Source of the DNA: Chthoniobacter flavus
GTDB lineage: Bacteria > Verrucomicrobiota > Verrucomicrobiia > Chthoniobacterales > Terrimicrobiaceae
DNA: 10,375 bases
Assembly (NCBI GenBank): GCA_945903555.1
Contig: CAMDOJ010000053.1
Span: 1-10,375 of the forward strand
Reading direction: 5' to 3'
Shown: positions 1 through 7,836 of the stretch, in pieces
Position numbering within the stretch: position 1 is the stretch's first letter
Layout: the number at the start of each line of letters is the position of its first letter
The notes under the pieces: model-generated
Database searches by the model: none
The model's input: only the letters and a program-made list of their open reading frames with translations
Told to the model about the DNA's origin: nothing
Program-made: the position numbers and the translations under genes

Positions 1-902
1 ACTGATTCCGTGTCGCTAATCTGCAACTCAAGGTCGATTTGAGATTGTCCGGTTTGCTTCAGTTTTTCAACTTCCATGCTGAGTGTCTTTAAGATGGTCG
101 TGACCTCACTGGAGCGGGAGACTTTGCTGCCGAGGGTATTGAGTAAAGGAACATTTGTGGTTCCGGTTCCTTGAGAAAAATTCCCTAGGGAGGACTCGGA
201 TGACCCCCCGGATTCGCCAATCGGGGCAATGTTCGAATCATTAGCCATTTTTGCGGCTAGCGAATTGACCACAAGTGGGGATGCTGGCGATTGCCCGGTG
301 AGCGGGGTCACGTCAAATTCCATGGCATCGCTTGTGGCTATTGAAATCATCTCAGAGTCATTCAAAGCATTTTCCATGCCATGAGGGTCGTTATGAATGG
401 CTGATTCATAAGTGTTCATTGGGTCGCTTCCTTCGGTGGAGTTGACGGACATATCAGCGTTGTCAGAGTTAATGCGATCTTCCGAGACCGATTCGCTGGA
501 TGATTTTTGTGGGGAGTCTTTTGCGGTTGCTTTTTTTTGAATCGAATCTTCAAGCGAATCGTTGGCCCCTCTCTGTGATAGCTCCTCGGATCTATCCCCT
601 TTGACGGTTGGGGCGGATAAGTCAGGCGTGGCGCAAATCGCTATCGAGGCGGAAGGGGGGAGAGGTTGTGTCGACTGCTCGAATTGCTGAAGGTTTTTTT
701 TACGCTTTTTAGCTGCTTCAAGTTCATCGGCTTCCTCATCTTTCTTTCTTTTGCTATCGTTTTTTGGGATCAAGCTTTCAAAAGAACCTGATCCTTGCGA
801 TACAGCAAAGTTGGGAGGTGGGAAAAAAATGCCGACATCTCTCCGGTTGGATTCCGAAGCGAGGGGACTCGGCGGTTTAGAACTGGAGAGATTATGGGTC
901 AT
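1..902 (-). CDS. fliK: FliK-like flagellar hook-length control protein, N-terminal part (runs off left edge)
   Basis: An open frame starts at ATG 902-900 and runs without a stop to the window edge, giving 300 complete residues. The start overlaps the preceding stop as ATGA, which suggests translational coupling. FliK proteins are secreted through the flagellar export apparatus to measure hook length and switch export specificity. They have a long, poorly conserved, Ser/Pro/Gln-rich N-terminus and a compact C-terminal domain. What is visible fits the first half: low-complexity Ser/Asp/Asn-rich sequence, a Lys/Glu-rich segment at about 47-75, and no signal peptide or membrane segment. From about residue 265 the sequence becomes ordered, with alternating hydrophobics (EVEKLKQTGQSQIDLELQ), as where the FliK C-terminal domain begins. 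Position directly after fliJ and a ylxF-like gene is the fliK slot in B. subtilis. The name rests on position and composition; the diagnostic C-terminus is outside the window. Confidence 0.68.
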   Translation of the reverse strand, partial: MTHNLSSSKPPSPLASESNRRDVGIFFPPPNFAVSQGSGSFESLIPKNDSKRKKDEEADELEAAKKRKKNLQQFEQSTQPLPPSASIAICATPDLSAPTVKGDRSEELSQRGANDSLEDSIQKKATAKDSPQKSSSESVSEDRINSDNADMSVNSTEGSDPMNTYESAIHNDPHGMENALNDSEMISIATSDAMEFDVTPLTGQSPASPLVVNSLAAKMANDSNIAPIGESGGSSESSLGNFSQGTGTTNVPLLNTLGSKVSRSSEVTTILKTLSMEVEKLKQTGQSQIDLELQISDTES

Positions 903-1597
903 TGGTCGGCTGGGGCTTGTTTAAGGAGGCGAAGTTGATCGGTCAATTTGGCGGCTCTGGGGGCTAGCGTAGCAATTGCCGAGCCAGCTGGTACTGTGGC
1001 GCCTACTGCCAAGGGATCTAGCGTCTTGGCCATTTCAGCTAGGATTCGGGCTTGGATATCGGGTTTCATGAGAGACAGTATTTTGACGATATTGGAATCG
1101 GTCATTTCTGAAATGATGGCTACGGCTTGTTCGGGCTTCATGTTTGAGTAAGTGCGGGACAAGTTGCGGACATTAGTTTTTTCCGACGATTGCATTTCAG
1201 TGGTTTGGGCCGAGAGTTCCGATCGCATTTTTTCAATTTCCACACGTATACGGGTGAGTTCTTTTTTTTCAGTTGCGATGCGTAGCTCGACCGCGGCAAA
1301 ATCACTTTTTTTCTTTTCGTAGGATTCGCGCTCGGTTTTGAGTTCGTTAACGAGGTTATCAATCTCGGCGGTATAGAAATCCCAGTCCTTCGATTGCGAT
1401 GTGATCTTCGTTTTGATGGTGGAAGGGTTACTGGCAGTCGATGGGGACACCGATTCAGTGATGCTAGGGAGGCGCCACATAAGGACTCCGGCGGAGGTGG
1501 CGATGCCAAGGATGATGGCGGCGAGAATGGGAATCCAATTGGAGGACTGTTTTTCTTCAGTATCAGCGAAGGGATTGAGTGTGGGTGTGGTATTCAT
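899..1597 (-). CDS. MotE/YlxF-like membrane-anchored coiled-coil protein with MgtE-N-like domain
   Basis: This 232-residue protein has a short cytoplasmic N-terminus, one membrane segment at about 21-41 (WIPILAAIILGIATSAGVLM), and a Ser/Thr-rich linker at about 44-70. A long charged coiled coil follows at about 72-140. A helical module at about 147-190 contains two related units around 'MKPEQAVAIISEM' and 'MKPDIQARILAEM', and the C-terminus is Ala-rich. The MKP..A..I...M pattern is typical of the MgtE intracellular N-domain-like region found in MotE and in Bacillus YlxF. MotE in alphaproteobacteria is a periplasmic chaperone for the motility protein MotC. YlxF lies between fliJ and fliK, exactly as here. 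The ATG abuts the fliJ stop (TAAATG) and the stop overlaps the fliK start. Domain and topology are read from sequence. The precise role (stator chaperone or export/rod accessory) is not established. Confidence 0.8.
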   Translation of the reverse strand: MNTTPTLNPFADTEEKQSSNWIPILAAIILGIATSAGVLMWRLPSITESVSPSTASNPSTIKTKITSQSKDWDFYTAEIDNLVNELKTERESYEKKKSDFAAVELRIATEKKELTRIRVEIEKMRSELSAQTTEMQSSEKTNVRNLSRTYSNMKPEQAVAIISEMTDSNIVKILSLMKPDIQARILAEMAKTLDPLAVGATVPAGSAIATLAPRAAKLTDQLRLLKQAPADQ

Positions 1598-2041
1598 TTA
1601 GGTGGTTGCGGATTGAAGGAATCGGACAGCTGTGACAAAATCTTCAAGTTGTTTTTCCTCATGGCGAGCGAACTCCAAGTCTTGGGCAGTGGTCCACTTT
1701 TCTTTGAGTTTTTCGACTAGTTTTTGGTCACGGTCGGCGGCGATAAGGATCTCGCGTTGGGCGGAAACTTTTTTCTCCGCTTGGAGGAGACGGGCTTCAA
1801 GGGTGCGGAGGAGGTCACGCTGGGCATTGATGGCATTCCAGCCCTGCTCGCGAACATAGGCGGCAAAGCGCTCACCAGTGATCATTCGCGTGAGTTCCTC
1901 AAGTCGATATATGGCTTCGGCGCAGCGGGCTGCAGCGATATCGCGATCGCGTATAGCTGCGGCGAAGGCGTCCTCCGCTTTCTCTTTGGCTTTCACGCGG
2001 AGATCCAAAACAGTTTGAAGGCTGAATCTTTTTTGTTTCAT
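1598..2041 (-). CDS. fliJ: Flagellar export chaperone FliJ
   Basis: The product has 147 residues, the normal FliJ length, and is almost entirely helical and charged, as expected for the two-helix antiparallel coiled coil. FliJ sits in the central hole of the FliI hexamer like the gamma stalk of F1-ATPase, contacts FlhA, and helps escort export substrates. The N-terminus 'FSLQTVLDLRVKAKEKAE' is the family pattern (F.L..VL..R...E..A). The C-terminal part 'DQKLVEKLKEKW' followed by E..R.E.KQLED (about 105-135) is the conserved FliJ signature. Its ATG overlaps the fliI stop in an ATGA tetranucleotide, so reinitiation after fliI is likely. Its stop abuts the next start. Confidence 0.93.
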   Translation of the reverse strand: MKQKRFSLQTVLDLRVKAKEKAEDAFAAAIRDRDIAAARCAEAIYRLEELTRMITGERFAAYVREQGWNAINAQRDLLRTLEARLLQAEKKVSAQREILIAADRDQKLVEKLKEKWTTAQDLEFARHEEKQLEDFVTAVRFLQSATT

Positions 2042-3360
2042 CCTACGATTTCAGTGAGTTCGGAGAAGCTTCTTTCCCTAGTCCATTTATCCTCAATCGG
2101 TTGGCGGAGGAGTTGGCGGAGGAGGGGTTGCTTTTCAATGGCGAGATCGACACTGGGACTACTGCCTTTTGTGTAGGCGCCGATGGTGATGACATCTTCG
2201 TTTTTGCGGTAGATGGACAGCAAGTCGCGAGCTTTGCTGATCGTGGAAATTTCTTTTTCTTGACAAACTTCCAAAGTCACACGGCTCACGCTCTCGAGGA
2301 CATCGACGGCGGGAAAGTGGTTGGCTGTTGCAAGCGCTCGGCTCAAGACCACGTGACCGTCCAAAATGCCTCGTACGGCATCGGCTATCGGCTCGTTCAT
2401 GTCATCGCCATCCACAAGGACGGTGTAAAGTGCTGTTATGGAGCCATTCTCTCCCATTCCTGTGCGTTCGAGGAGGCGGGGAAGGACAGAAAAAACGGAA
2501 GGCGTGTAGCCACGGCTGGTAGGGGGCTCGCCGACAGCAAGGCCGATTTCGCGTTGAGCCATGGCGAATCGCGTGACGGAATCCATCATGAAAAGCACCT
2601 TGCGGCCCTCGTCGCGAAAGTGCTCTGCGATGGCGGTGGCTATGAGCGCGGCACGGCGCCGAACGAGCGCGGGTTGATCTGATGTGGAAACAACGATGAT
2701 CGAGCGTGACATGCCCTCGGGGCCAAGATCTTTTTCGATGAATTCACGAAGCTCGCGACCGCGTTCTCCGACGAGAGCGATGACGTTGATTTCGGATTCC
2801 GCGCCACGGGCGATCATGCCAAGAAGGGTCGATTTGCCGACGCCACTGCCGGCAAAAATGCCTAGCCGTTGTCCGCAACCCACAGGGGTGAAGAGATCTA
2901 AGGCTTTCACACCTGTCTGGAAAGGTTTGCTGATTCGTTGACGGGTGAGGGGGTTCGGCGGTGCACAGTGCAGCGGGCGTGGCGTCCCTGCTGGAAGTGG
3001 CCCTTTTCCATCAATCGGGCGTCCGATGCCATCAATGATTCGGCCGATGAGGGCCTCACTGACATTGATGCCAGCCGCGCGACCGGTCGCAGCGACCGTA
3101 CAACCCGCATGGATATCCTGCATCTCTCCTAGAGGCATGAGTAAAACTCGGTGATCGCGAAATCCCACGACCTCAGCCTGTAGTCCCGATAAGCGCGGGG
3201 AGCTGATTTCGCAGATGTCGCCGAGCGAAACATTGGGGCCGATAGATTCAATGACGAGGCCCGTGACTTGCACGACTTCGCCCATGCGCACAACCGGGAC
3301 GGTCGCCTCGATACGGCTCCGGAGGTTTTGCATCAGAGTTGGTAGAACAGGGGACTCCAT
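2038..3360 (-). CDS. fliI: Flagellum-specific export ATPase FliI
   Basis: This 440-residue protein is the cytoplasmic ATPase that, with FliH and FliJ, energises delivery of rod, hook and filament subunits to the flagellar type III export gate. An N-terminal beta-barrel (about 25-95) precedes a RecA-like core. The Walker A loop is at 170-178 (AGSGVGKST), the catalytic-glutamate motif GERGRE at 198-203, and the Walker B strand at 255-260 (VLFMMD, followed by SVTR). 'DGHVVLSRALA' is at 334-344 and the family signature 'PAVDVLESVSRV' at 350-361. All expected ATPase residues are present, so the enzyme should be active. Length matches FliI of other bacteria. The ATG lies 4 nt after the fliH stop, and the gene ends in an ATGA overlap with fliJ. 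The FliH and FliG neighbours favour FliI over a virulence-type T3SS ATPase. Confidence 0.98.
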   Translation of the reverse strand: MESPVLPTLMQNLRSRIEATVPVVRMGEVVQVTGLVIESIGPNVSLGDICEISSPRLSGLQAEVVGFRDHRVLLMPLGEMQDIHAGCTVAATGRAAGINVSEALIGRIIDGIGRPIDGKGPLPAGTPRPLHCAPPNPLTRQRISKPFQTGVKALDLFTPVGCGQRLGIFAGSGVGKSTLLGMIARGAESEINVIALVGERGRELREFIEKDLGPEGMSRSIIVVSTSDQPALVRRRAALIATAIAEHFRDEGRKVLFMMDSVTRFAMAQREIGLAVGEPPTSRGYTPSVFSVLPRLLERTGMGENGSITALYTVLVDGDDMNEPIADAVRGILDGHVVLSRALATANHFPAVDVLESVSRVTLEVCQEKEISTISKARDLLSIYRKNEDVITIGAYTKGSSPSVDLAIEKQPLLRQLLRQPIEDKWTRERSFSELTEIVG

Positions 3361-3364
3361 AGGG

Positions 3365-3967
3365 TTACTTCAAAGAACGGCCGAATTTTTGGAGTTTAGT
3401 AAAAATGCGGGCATCGATCATGCCAAAGCGACTTTTTGCGCGGCAGTCGCCCGGAATGAGTTCCGGATCCGATGAAATCTTGATGCCTGGGTATTTCTGA
3501 TCGAATTCCTTCTCGACGCCAGAGATCAAAGCGTGGTCGGTCGGGTTCAGCATGACTTCCACATCCGCTGAGCCGGGAGCGATTTCGGATAGGGTTTCCT
3601 CCACGATACGCTTCACCGTTACAGAGTCGGGCTCCATACCGACCATGACTCTGCGTGCGATATCCATGACCAGTTCCGGGAGAATTTGTGAGACTTGTTG
3701 GGCTAGGTGGGTGGACTGTTCGGCGAGAGATTTAAAAACAGCATCCTGAAGCTGGGCCACTTCTTGTCTCTGATCTAGAATCTGTTGGGTGAGTGCCTCG
3801 TTAGCTTCTTGGAAGCCTTTTCTGTAGGCGGCATCGCAGGCGGCATCATGCTCCTCTTGAGTTATCTTGGGAACAACGACTTCAGGCAAGGTTTCGACGT
3901 CTCCGTTAAAGATCGATACGATGAGCGGAGGGGCGTTGAATTCAATTTGTCTGATGAAGGATGTCAC
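3365..3967 (-). CDS. fliH: Flagellar assembly protein FliH (export ATPase regulator), GTG start
   Basis: The product has 200 residues. FliH dimers bind the FliI N-terminus, restrain ATPase activity and tether the ATPase to the rotor C-ring. The central segment (about 38-95) is a charged helix, with 'AYRKGFQEANEAL' (about 47-59) in the place of the glycine-spaced FliH helix. The C-terminal domain (about 96-198) shows the FliH/V-ATPase E-subunit pattern: 'ILPELVMDIARRVM', a beta strand 'VEVMLNP', and 'DPELIPGDCRAKSRFGMIDA' near the end. The start is GTG at 3967-3965, sharing its G with the fliG stop (TAGTG). An AGAGG run four bases upstream is the best Shine-Dalgarno-like match among the operon genes. 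The family is divergent in sequence, so the call also relies on its place between fliG and fliI. Confidence 0.93.
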   Translation of the reverse strand: MTSFIRQIEFNAPPLIVSIFNGDVETLPEVVVPKITQEEHDAACDAAYRKGFQEANEALTQQILDQRQEVAQLQDAVFKSLAEQSTHLAQQVSQILPELVMDIARRVMVGMEPDSVTVKRIVEETLSEIAPGSADVEVMLNPTDHALISGVEKEFDQKYPGIKISSDPELIPGDCRAKSRFGMIDARIFTKLQKFGRSLK

Positions 3968-4971
3968 TATTCCTCTGGAGATATATTGATTTCATCGCCC
4001 TCTGCGAGTTGCATGATTTGGGCAATGATACGGTCTTGGGCTTTTTCGACATCCTTCGAGCGAGCGGAGGAAAGGAGATCAATTTCCTCTTTGAGTGTGG
4101 CTGCCGCACGTTTTGACATCGCATTGGCGATAGTCCGCTTGACAGGTTCTGGCGCATTTTTGAGGGCCAAAGCCAAGTCTTGAGTTTCGACATCGCGAAG
4201 GAGGCGTTGGACATCGCTTTGGCTGAGACGAGAGATGTCTTCGAAGCGGAAGAGTTTTTTGCGAATTGCGCCGCCAAGTTCCGCATTCTTTTCTTCGATA
4301 CGACTAAGTAGGGTCTTGCTGAGCTCCTTGTCCAAGGAGTTGAGAAGCTGGGCAGCGGCTTCTGCTCCACCGCGGCGATGGAGGCTGTATTTTTGGGTCC
4401 CGGAGGACAGATGTTTGCCGAGACTCTTGAGGACTTTTCCGATCAATTCGCTGGAAATGGAATCCATCGATCCCAATCGCTCTACGATTTCTTCACGATC
4501 TTGAGGAGAGAACAAGGGGACGATCTGTGAGACTTGTTTAGATTCCAGGTAGGAGAGAATGAACGCCACCGTTTGGGGTTGCTCGTTCTTGATCAAATTA
4601 AAAATCTGCCTTGTGTCCATCTGGCTGAGCTCGCGAACGGCATCGATGGAGTTGCTGGCGGGCAGGGCCTTGAGCAAAATATCCGAGGCGGCTTGTGTTC
4701 CGCGTGCCGCTTCTAGTGCTTTTTGGACAAACGACATTCCGCCCAAAGAGGCGTTCATGCCTTCCCCAATGAGTCCGCAGAACTCATCCATGATTTTTTC
4801 TTGGAGCTTGAAGTCGACCACATTCATTGAGGCCATTTCTCTAGCGACATCTTCGATCTCCGGATCGCGAAGTTGTTTCATGAGCTCTGGTGCGAGTTCC
4901 GGTCCGACAATAATGAAAAACGCAGCAAGTCTCTGCGTTTTCGACATCGTTTCGTAATCAATCGTAGCCAT
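3967..4971 (-). CDS. fliG: Flagellar motor switch protein FliG
   Basis: The product has 334 residues, the usual FliG length. FliG sits on the MS ring, binds FliF through its N-terminal domain and FliM through its middle domain, and receives torque from the stator through its C-terminal charged helix. The N-terminal ARM-like domain spans about 10-100. The middle-domain EHPQ motif appears as EQPQ at 130-133, followed by TVAFILSYL. A Gly-Gly hinge is at 201-202. The C-terminal torque helix, with 'FEDISRLSQSDVQRLLRDVE' at about 243-262, keeps the expected alternation of acidic and basic residues. The ATG begins 3 nt after the fliF stop and the TAG stop overlaps the fliH GTG by one base. EQPQ in place of EHPQ is a conservative variation in the FliM-binding motif. 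Confidence 0.98.
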   Translation of the reverse strand: MATIDYETMSKTQRLAAFFIIVGPELAPELMKQLRDPEIEDVAREMASMNVVDFKLQEKIMDEFCGLIGEGMNASLGGMSFVQKALEAARGTQAASDILLKALPASNSIDAVRELSQMDTRQIFNLIKNEQPQTVAFILSYLESKQVSQIVPLFSPQDREEIVERLGSMDSISSELIGKVLKSLGKHLSSGTQKYSLHRRGGAEAAAQLLNSLDKELSKTLLSRIEEKNAELGGAIRKKLFRFEDISRLSQSDVQRLLRDVETQDLALALKNAPEPVKRTIANAMSKRAAATLKEEIDLLSSARSKDVEKAQDRIIAQIMQLAEGDEINISPEE

Positions 4972-4974
4972 GGC

Positions 4975-6573
4975 CTAGCTTTCGTCTTTCGTTATGAGCC
5001 ACTCACGCAGGGTGGCGCCGACATTTTCGGGCTTCTGGCGAATGAGTGAGTTGAGGAGTTCCGGTGATACTTTAAGACTCTTGGTCGCAGGAAGAAATTG
5101 TTGTGAGTCCTCTGCGTCTGCGAGGGCTTTGGTATTTGCTGCCATAGTCGCGTCATCCACCAACTCGAAGGAAATTTCTTCGGGCTTCGCTCGGCGGAGC
5201 ATAAAAAAGAAGACGGCAAATACGATGGCTGCAATAGCGAGAGCGGCTATGGGGCGAGCCATTTCCATGTAGCCAGTCACTTTATCCACGGGATTGGAGA
5301 GGGAATTCACTGCTGATGGGAATACGACCTCTTGGATGGAAACGTAATTGGTCGCTGTTTCATTTTTTGGGATAGAAATACCAAGGGCATTCACAACCAT
5401 ATTCCGAACCTCGTTTAATTGCTCGGGTGTGCGGGGTTCTAGGGCGTTCGTTTCGGTGTTCTGCTTCTGTGAAAGAAAAACAGCTGCTGAAATCCGAGTG
5501 ATCGCACCGGGATTTTTGATGACGTTTGTAAGGGTCTTATTGATCTCGTAGCTTTGGGTTTTTGAGGAGCGAACAGTGCTGCTGGATTTTGAGGAGCCTT
5601 TGTCAGCATCTCCCGCATTTGGATCGGGAACATTGGCAGCGGTGCCAGTTCCGGCATTTTTTTCCGCTCCTTTTTCCGTGGTGTTGGAGGTATCTTCTGT
5701 GGCGACTTCTTGGCGAGGAACTTGACCCTCTGGATCAAATTTTTCCTCTGTCGTGGTCGATGCTTCTGTATTGATCGTGGCCGATACGCGAACGACGGCA
5801 TTGCCTGGCCCGAGCACTTTCGCGAGCATTGTTTCGACTTTGTTGGTGAGGTAATCTTCCGTTTGCTGGCGATATTTGACTTGGCTAGAAGCAGAACCCA
5901 GTTGGGGATCGGATTTTAGGTCTTCGGACAGGACATTGCCGGCATTGTCGATCACTGCCACGTCGTCTAATTTGAGTCCCTCCACGGAACTGGCGACCAG
6001 CGAGCGAATCGAATTCACGGCTTGGATGTCGAGTTTCGTGCTGCCGGTATCGACAAAGACAGAGGCTGTCGGTCGGGAGTCTGTTGTTTTGACGAGTAAG
6101 CGGCTCTCAGGCATGACCACCATCACTCGTGCAGACTTAACTCCTTTCATTTGAGCGACGGTGCGGCTCAATTCCCCTTGGAGCGCGCGCGAATAGTTGG
6201 TGCGTTGAACGAAATCACTAATGCCAAAGTTGCTCCGATCGAAGATTTCAAATCCGACCCCATCCGAATTGGGTAGGCCTTTTGCGGCAAGATCCATGCG
6301 AACGCGATAGACGTCTTTTGCGGGGACGTAGATCGAGGTTCCCCCGCCGCGCAATTCAAATTGGATATTTTTTTCCTCCAAAACCGCCACCACTTCGGAA
6401 GCTTCTTTTTCCCCCAGTTTCCCATAAAGGAGTTTCATGTCGGGACTCTGGGCCCAGAATAGAAGGGCTCCAATGCCGGCAACGACAGCAACAGCGGCCG
6501 CGGATACGATGGTCCGCTGCGGAGTGCCTAGCTCAGTCCATATATTAGTGATCTGCTGGAAAAACTGTTTCAT
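4975..6573 (-). CDS. fliF: Flagellar MS-ring protein FliF
   Basis: This 532-residue inner-membrane protein polymerises into the MS ring, the base on which the rotor and export gate assemble. It has two membrane segments, about 21-41 and 441-459. Between them lie the periplasmic ring-building motifs. RBM1 (about 46-115) includes 'MKLLYGKLGEKEASEVV', and RBM2 (about 120-215) includes 'TNYSRALQGELSRTV' and 'ARVMVVMPESRLL'. RBM3 (about 230-420) is split by a hydrophilic Ser/Thr/Asp/Lys-rich insert at about 275-340. The cytoplasmic tail ends in 'LIRQKPENVGATLREWL' (about 510-526), the helix pair that docks onto the FliG N-terminal domain. fliE lies 44 nt upstream and fliG 3 nt downstream. No Shine-Dalgarno-like sequence is visible before the ATG. 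Confidence 0.98.
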   Translation of the reverse strand: MKQFFQQITNIWTELGTPQRTIVSAAAVAVVAGIGALLFWAQSPDMKLLYGKLGEKEASEVVAVLEEKNIQFELRGGGTSIYVPAKDVYRVRMDLAAKGLPNSDGVGFEIFDRSNFGISDFVQRTNYSRALQGELSRTVAQMKGVKSARVMVVMPESRLLVKTTDSRPTASVFVDTGSTKLDIQAVNSIRSLVASSVEGLKLDDVAVIDNAGNVLSEDLKSDPQLGSASSQVKYRQQTEDYLTNKVETMLAKVLGPGNAVVRVSATINTEASTTTEEKFDPEGQVPRQEVATEDTSNTTEKGAEKNAGTGTAANVPDPNAGDADKGSSKSSSTVRSSKTQSYEINKTLTNVIKNPGAITRISAAVFLSQKQNTETNALEPRTPEQLNEVRNMVVNALGISIPKNETATNYVSIQEVVFPSAVNSLSNPVDKVTGYMEMARPIAALAIAAIVFAVFFFMLRRAKPEEISFELVDDATMAANTKALADAEDSQQFLPATKSLKVSPELLNSLIRQKPENVGATLREWLITKDES

Positions 6574-6605
6574 CAGTGAGATTGGGCGGCAATAAAGTCA
6601 AGTCA

Positions 6606-6629
6606 GCTCAGGTAAAATCAGACCTGAGC
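6606..6629 (-). repeat. Perfect 8-bp hairpin spanning the fliE stop codon
   Basis: GCTCAGGT (6606-6613) and ACCTGAGC (6622-6629) are perfect reverse complements around an 8-nt loop. The fliE TGA stop (6618-6620) lies in the loop. It is not followed by a T-run on the minus strand, so it is unlikely to be an efficient intrinsic terminator. An mRNA-stability, processing or attenuation role at the fliE/fliF boundary, where the operon has its largest internal gap, is inferred. Confidence 0.6.
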
Positions 6630-6983
6630 ACGCATGAGTTCTTGGTAGCTCTCCACAAGTTTGTTGCGAAGCTCGACCATGAGGGTGAAGGCCACACTTG
6701 ATTCTTGACCTGCGAGCACAGCCTGATGGAGATTGGTCGACTCGCCAGTCATCACCTTGTTGTGCTCCGCCGCCGACACCTTCATCTTCGAGTCCACCTC
6801 ATTTACAAATTTCTTCATCATCGTGCCAAAAGGGTCTGCCCCGGATACTTGAGTCGCGCCCGAGGTGAGGCCGGATTCCTTTAAGCCACTTGTGCGCTCT
6901 AGGTCGGCTTGAAAGTTGCGCATGGTCAATGGGGCGGCGGCCCCAGTGAAGCTGTTTGCGGGTATAGAAGAGATGGGTATCAT
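6618..6983 (-). CDS. fliE: Flagellar hook-basal body protein FliE
   Basis: The product has 121 residues, slightly longer than the typical ~105 because of a flexible N-terminal extension. FliE is an early export substrate that joins the MS ring to the proximal rod. The conserved helical C-terminal half begins at about 51 with 'PFGTMMKKFVNEVDSKMK' and continues through 'HQAVLAGQESSVAFTLMVEL' (about 86-105). It ends 'RNKLVESYQELMRAQV', the family hallmark (R.K...Y.E.M.MQ.). There is no signal peptide, as expected for a type III export substrate. It lies 21 nt downstream of flgC with no Shine-Dalgarno match in the AT-rich spacer. A perfect hairpin covers its stop codon. Confidence 0.96.
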   Translation of the reverse strand: MIPISSIPANSFTGAAAPLTMRNFQADLERTSGLKESGLTSGATQVSGADPFGTMMKKFVNEVDSKMKVSAAEHNKVMTGESTNLHQAVLAGQESSVAFTLMVELRNKLVESYQELMRAQV

Positions 6984-7004
6984 AATATTAAAAAATCAAA
7001 TGGG

Positions 7005-7415
7005 TTATCTTCCGATGGAGAGGGCTTGGTTGGCGAGTTGGCGGGCATTGCGTACCACGGCCAAATTGGCTTCGTAGGAGCGAGTGGCTGTCATCATGTC
7101 CACCATCTCAAAAGCCATGTTCACATTAGGCATTTGAACGTTGCCCTCATTGTCTGCGTGCGGGTGCTGGGGGTTGTTGATCAGTTCACCTTTGGATTGA
7201 TCTGCGAAAATCTCAGAAACCCGAACGCCTTGGAGGCCATTTCCGTTAGCGGCATCGAGAATCGATTCAAAGGCCACAATCTTGCGCTGGTAGGCCTTGC
7301 CGTCGATGCCCTTTGTCGTATTGGCGTTGGCTATGTTTTGCGAAGTGATATCAACTCGAATTTTTTCAGCGTCGAGAGCGCTTCCGGTGATGCTGCTGGC
7401 TCCTAGGATATTCAT
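7005..7415 (-). CDS. flgC: Flagellar proximal rod protein FlgC
   Basis: The product has 136 residues, the normal length. FlgC is one of the proximal rod subunits, exported through the flagellar gate and polymerised on FliE/FlgB in the periplasm. The N-terminal axial-protein motif is present: 'SALDAEKIRVDITSQNIANA' at about 12-31, then T and AYQRK. The C-terminal motif, 'NVNMAFEMVDMMTATRSYEA' at about 97-116, then NARQLANQALSIGR, is the standard FlgC ending. These two helices pack together in the rod. It lies 19 nt downstream of flgB, with an A-rich spacer lacking a Shine-Dalgarno match. Confidence 0.98.
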   Translation of the reverse strand: MNILGASSITGSALDAEKIRVDITSQNIANANTTKGIDGKAYQRKIVAFESILDAANGNGLQGVRVSEIFADQSKGELINNPQHPHADNEGNVQMPNVNMAFEMVDMMTATRSYEANLAVVRNARQLANQALSIGR

Positions 7416-7434
7416 GTTTTAGTTGGGGGTAAAA

Positions 7435-7824
7435 TTAAGCCGGGCGACCCGTGATGGCTGTTCGGAGCTGCTTCAGTGATCCGCTCGCGAACTGCGATAG
7501 GGCATCGAAATTCATGGTATTGGTTGTCAGTTTGAGAAGTTCCGAGTCCAGTTGGACATTATTACCATCGGCGCGTGTGGATGGCGTGAGAGAATCTGTT
7601 TCGAGCAAGGGATCCAATGCCGCGATTTTGGAGGCATCTCGACCGTCGATGGTTTTAATAAGCTCCTGCTCAAAGGTTCGTCCTAGATCGACGCGCTTGT
7701 AGCCAGGGGTGGATACGTTGGCGATATTGCTCGCGATGGCAGCGTGGCGAAGGGCCGCGACGTCCATCATTTTTTTCACAGCCGTGTAATTATCGCTGTT
7801 GAAGAGTGAGGCAACCATTTCCAT
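7435..7824 (-). CDS. flgB: Flagellar proximal rod protein FlgB
   Basis: The product has 129 residues and is the first gene of the operon. FlgB is the first proximal rod subunit placed on FliE. The N-terminal motif 'LRHAAIASNIANVSTPGYKR' (25-44) is the rod/hook family signature (NIAN..TPGYK). The C-terminal part 'DGNNVQLDSELLKLTTNTM' (86-104), then NFDALSQFASGSLKQLRTAI, is FlgB-specific. Two in-frame ATGs, at 7824 and 7818, are possible starts. I chose the upstream one because it is the longest reading frame and has a weak AGG nine bases before it. If the sigma-54-like site at 7837-7852 is the true promoter, the transcript would begin about two bases before the first ATG. Confidence 0.96.
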   Translation of the reverse strand: MEMVASLFNSDNYTAVKKMMDVAALRHAAIASNIANVSTPGYKRVDLGRTFEQELIKTIDGRDASKIAALDPLLETDSLTPSTRADGNNVQLDSELLKLTTNTMNFDALSQFASGSLKQLRTAITGRPA

Positions 7825-7836
7825 ATCGGATTACCT

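Noticed and set aside
1138..6548. Numerous long frames opposite or overlapping the flagellar genes
   Set aside because: They are shadows of strongly conserved genes and show no family features of their own.
6820..6840. TTGGCACG on the minus strand inside fliE, resembling a -24 element
   Set aside because: No GC dinucleotide at the -12 position, and it lies within conserved coding sequence.
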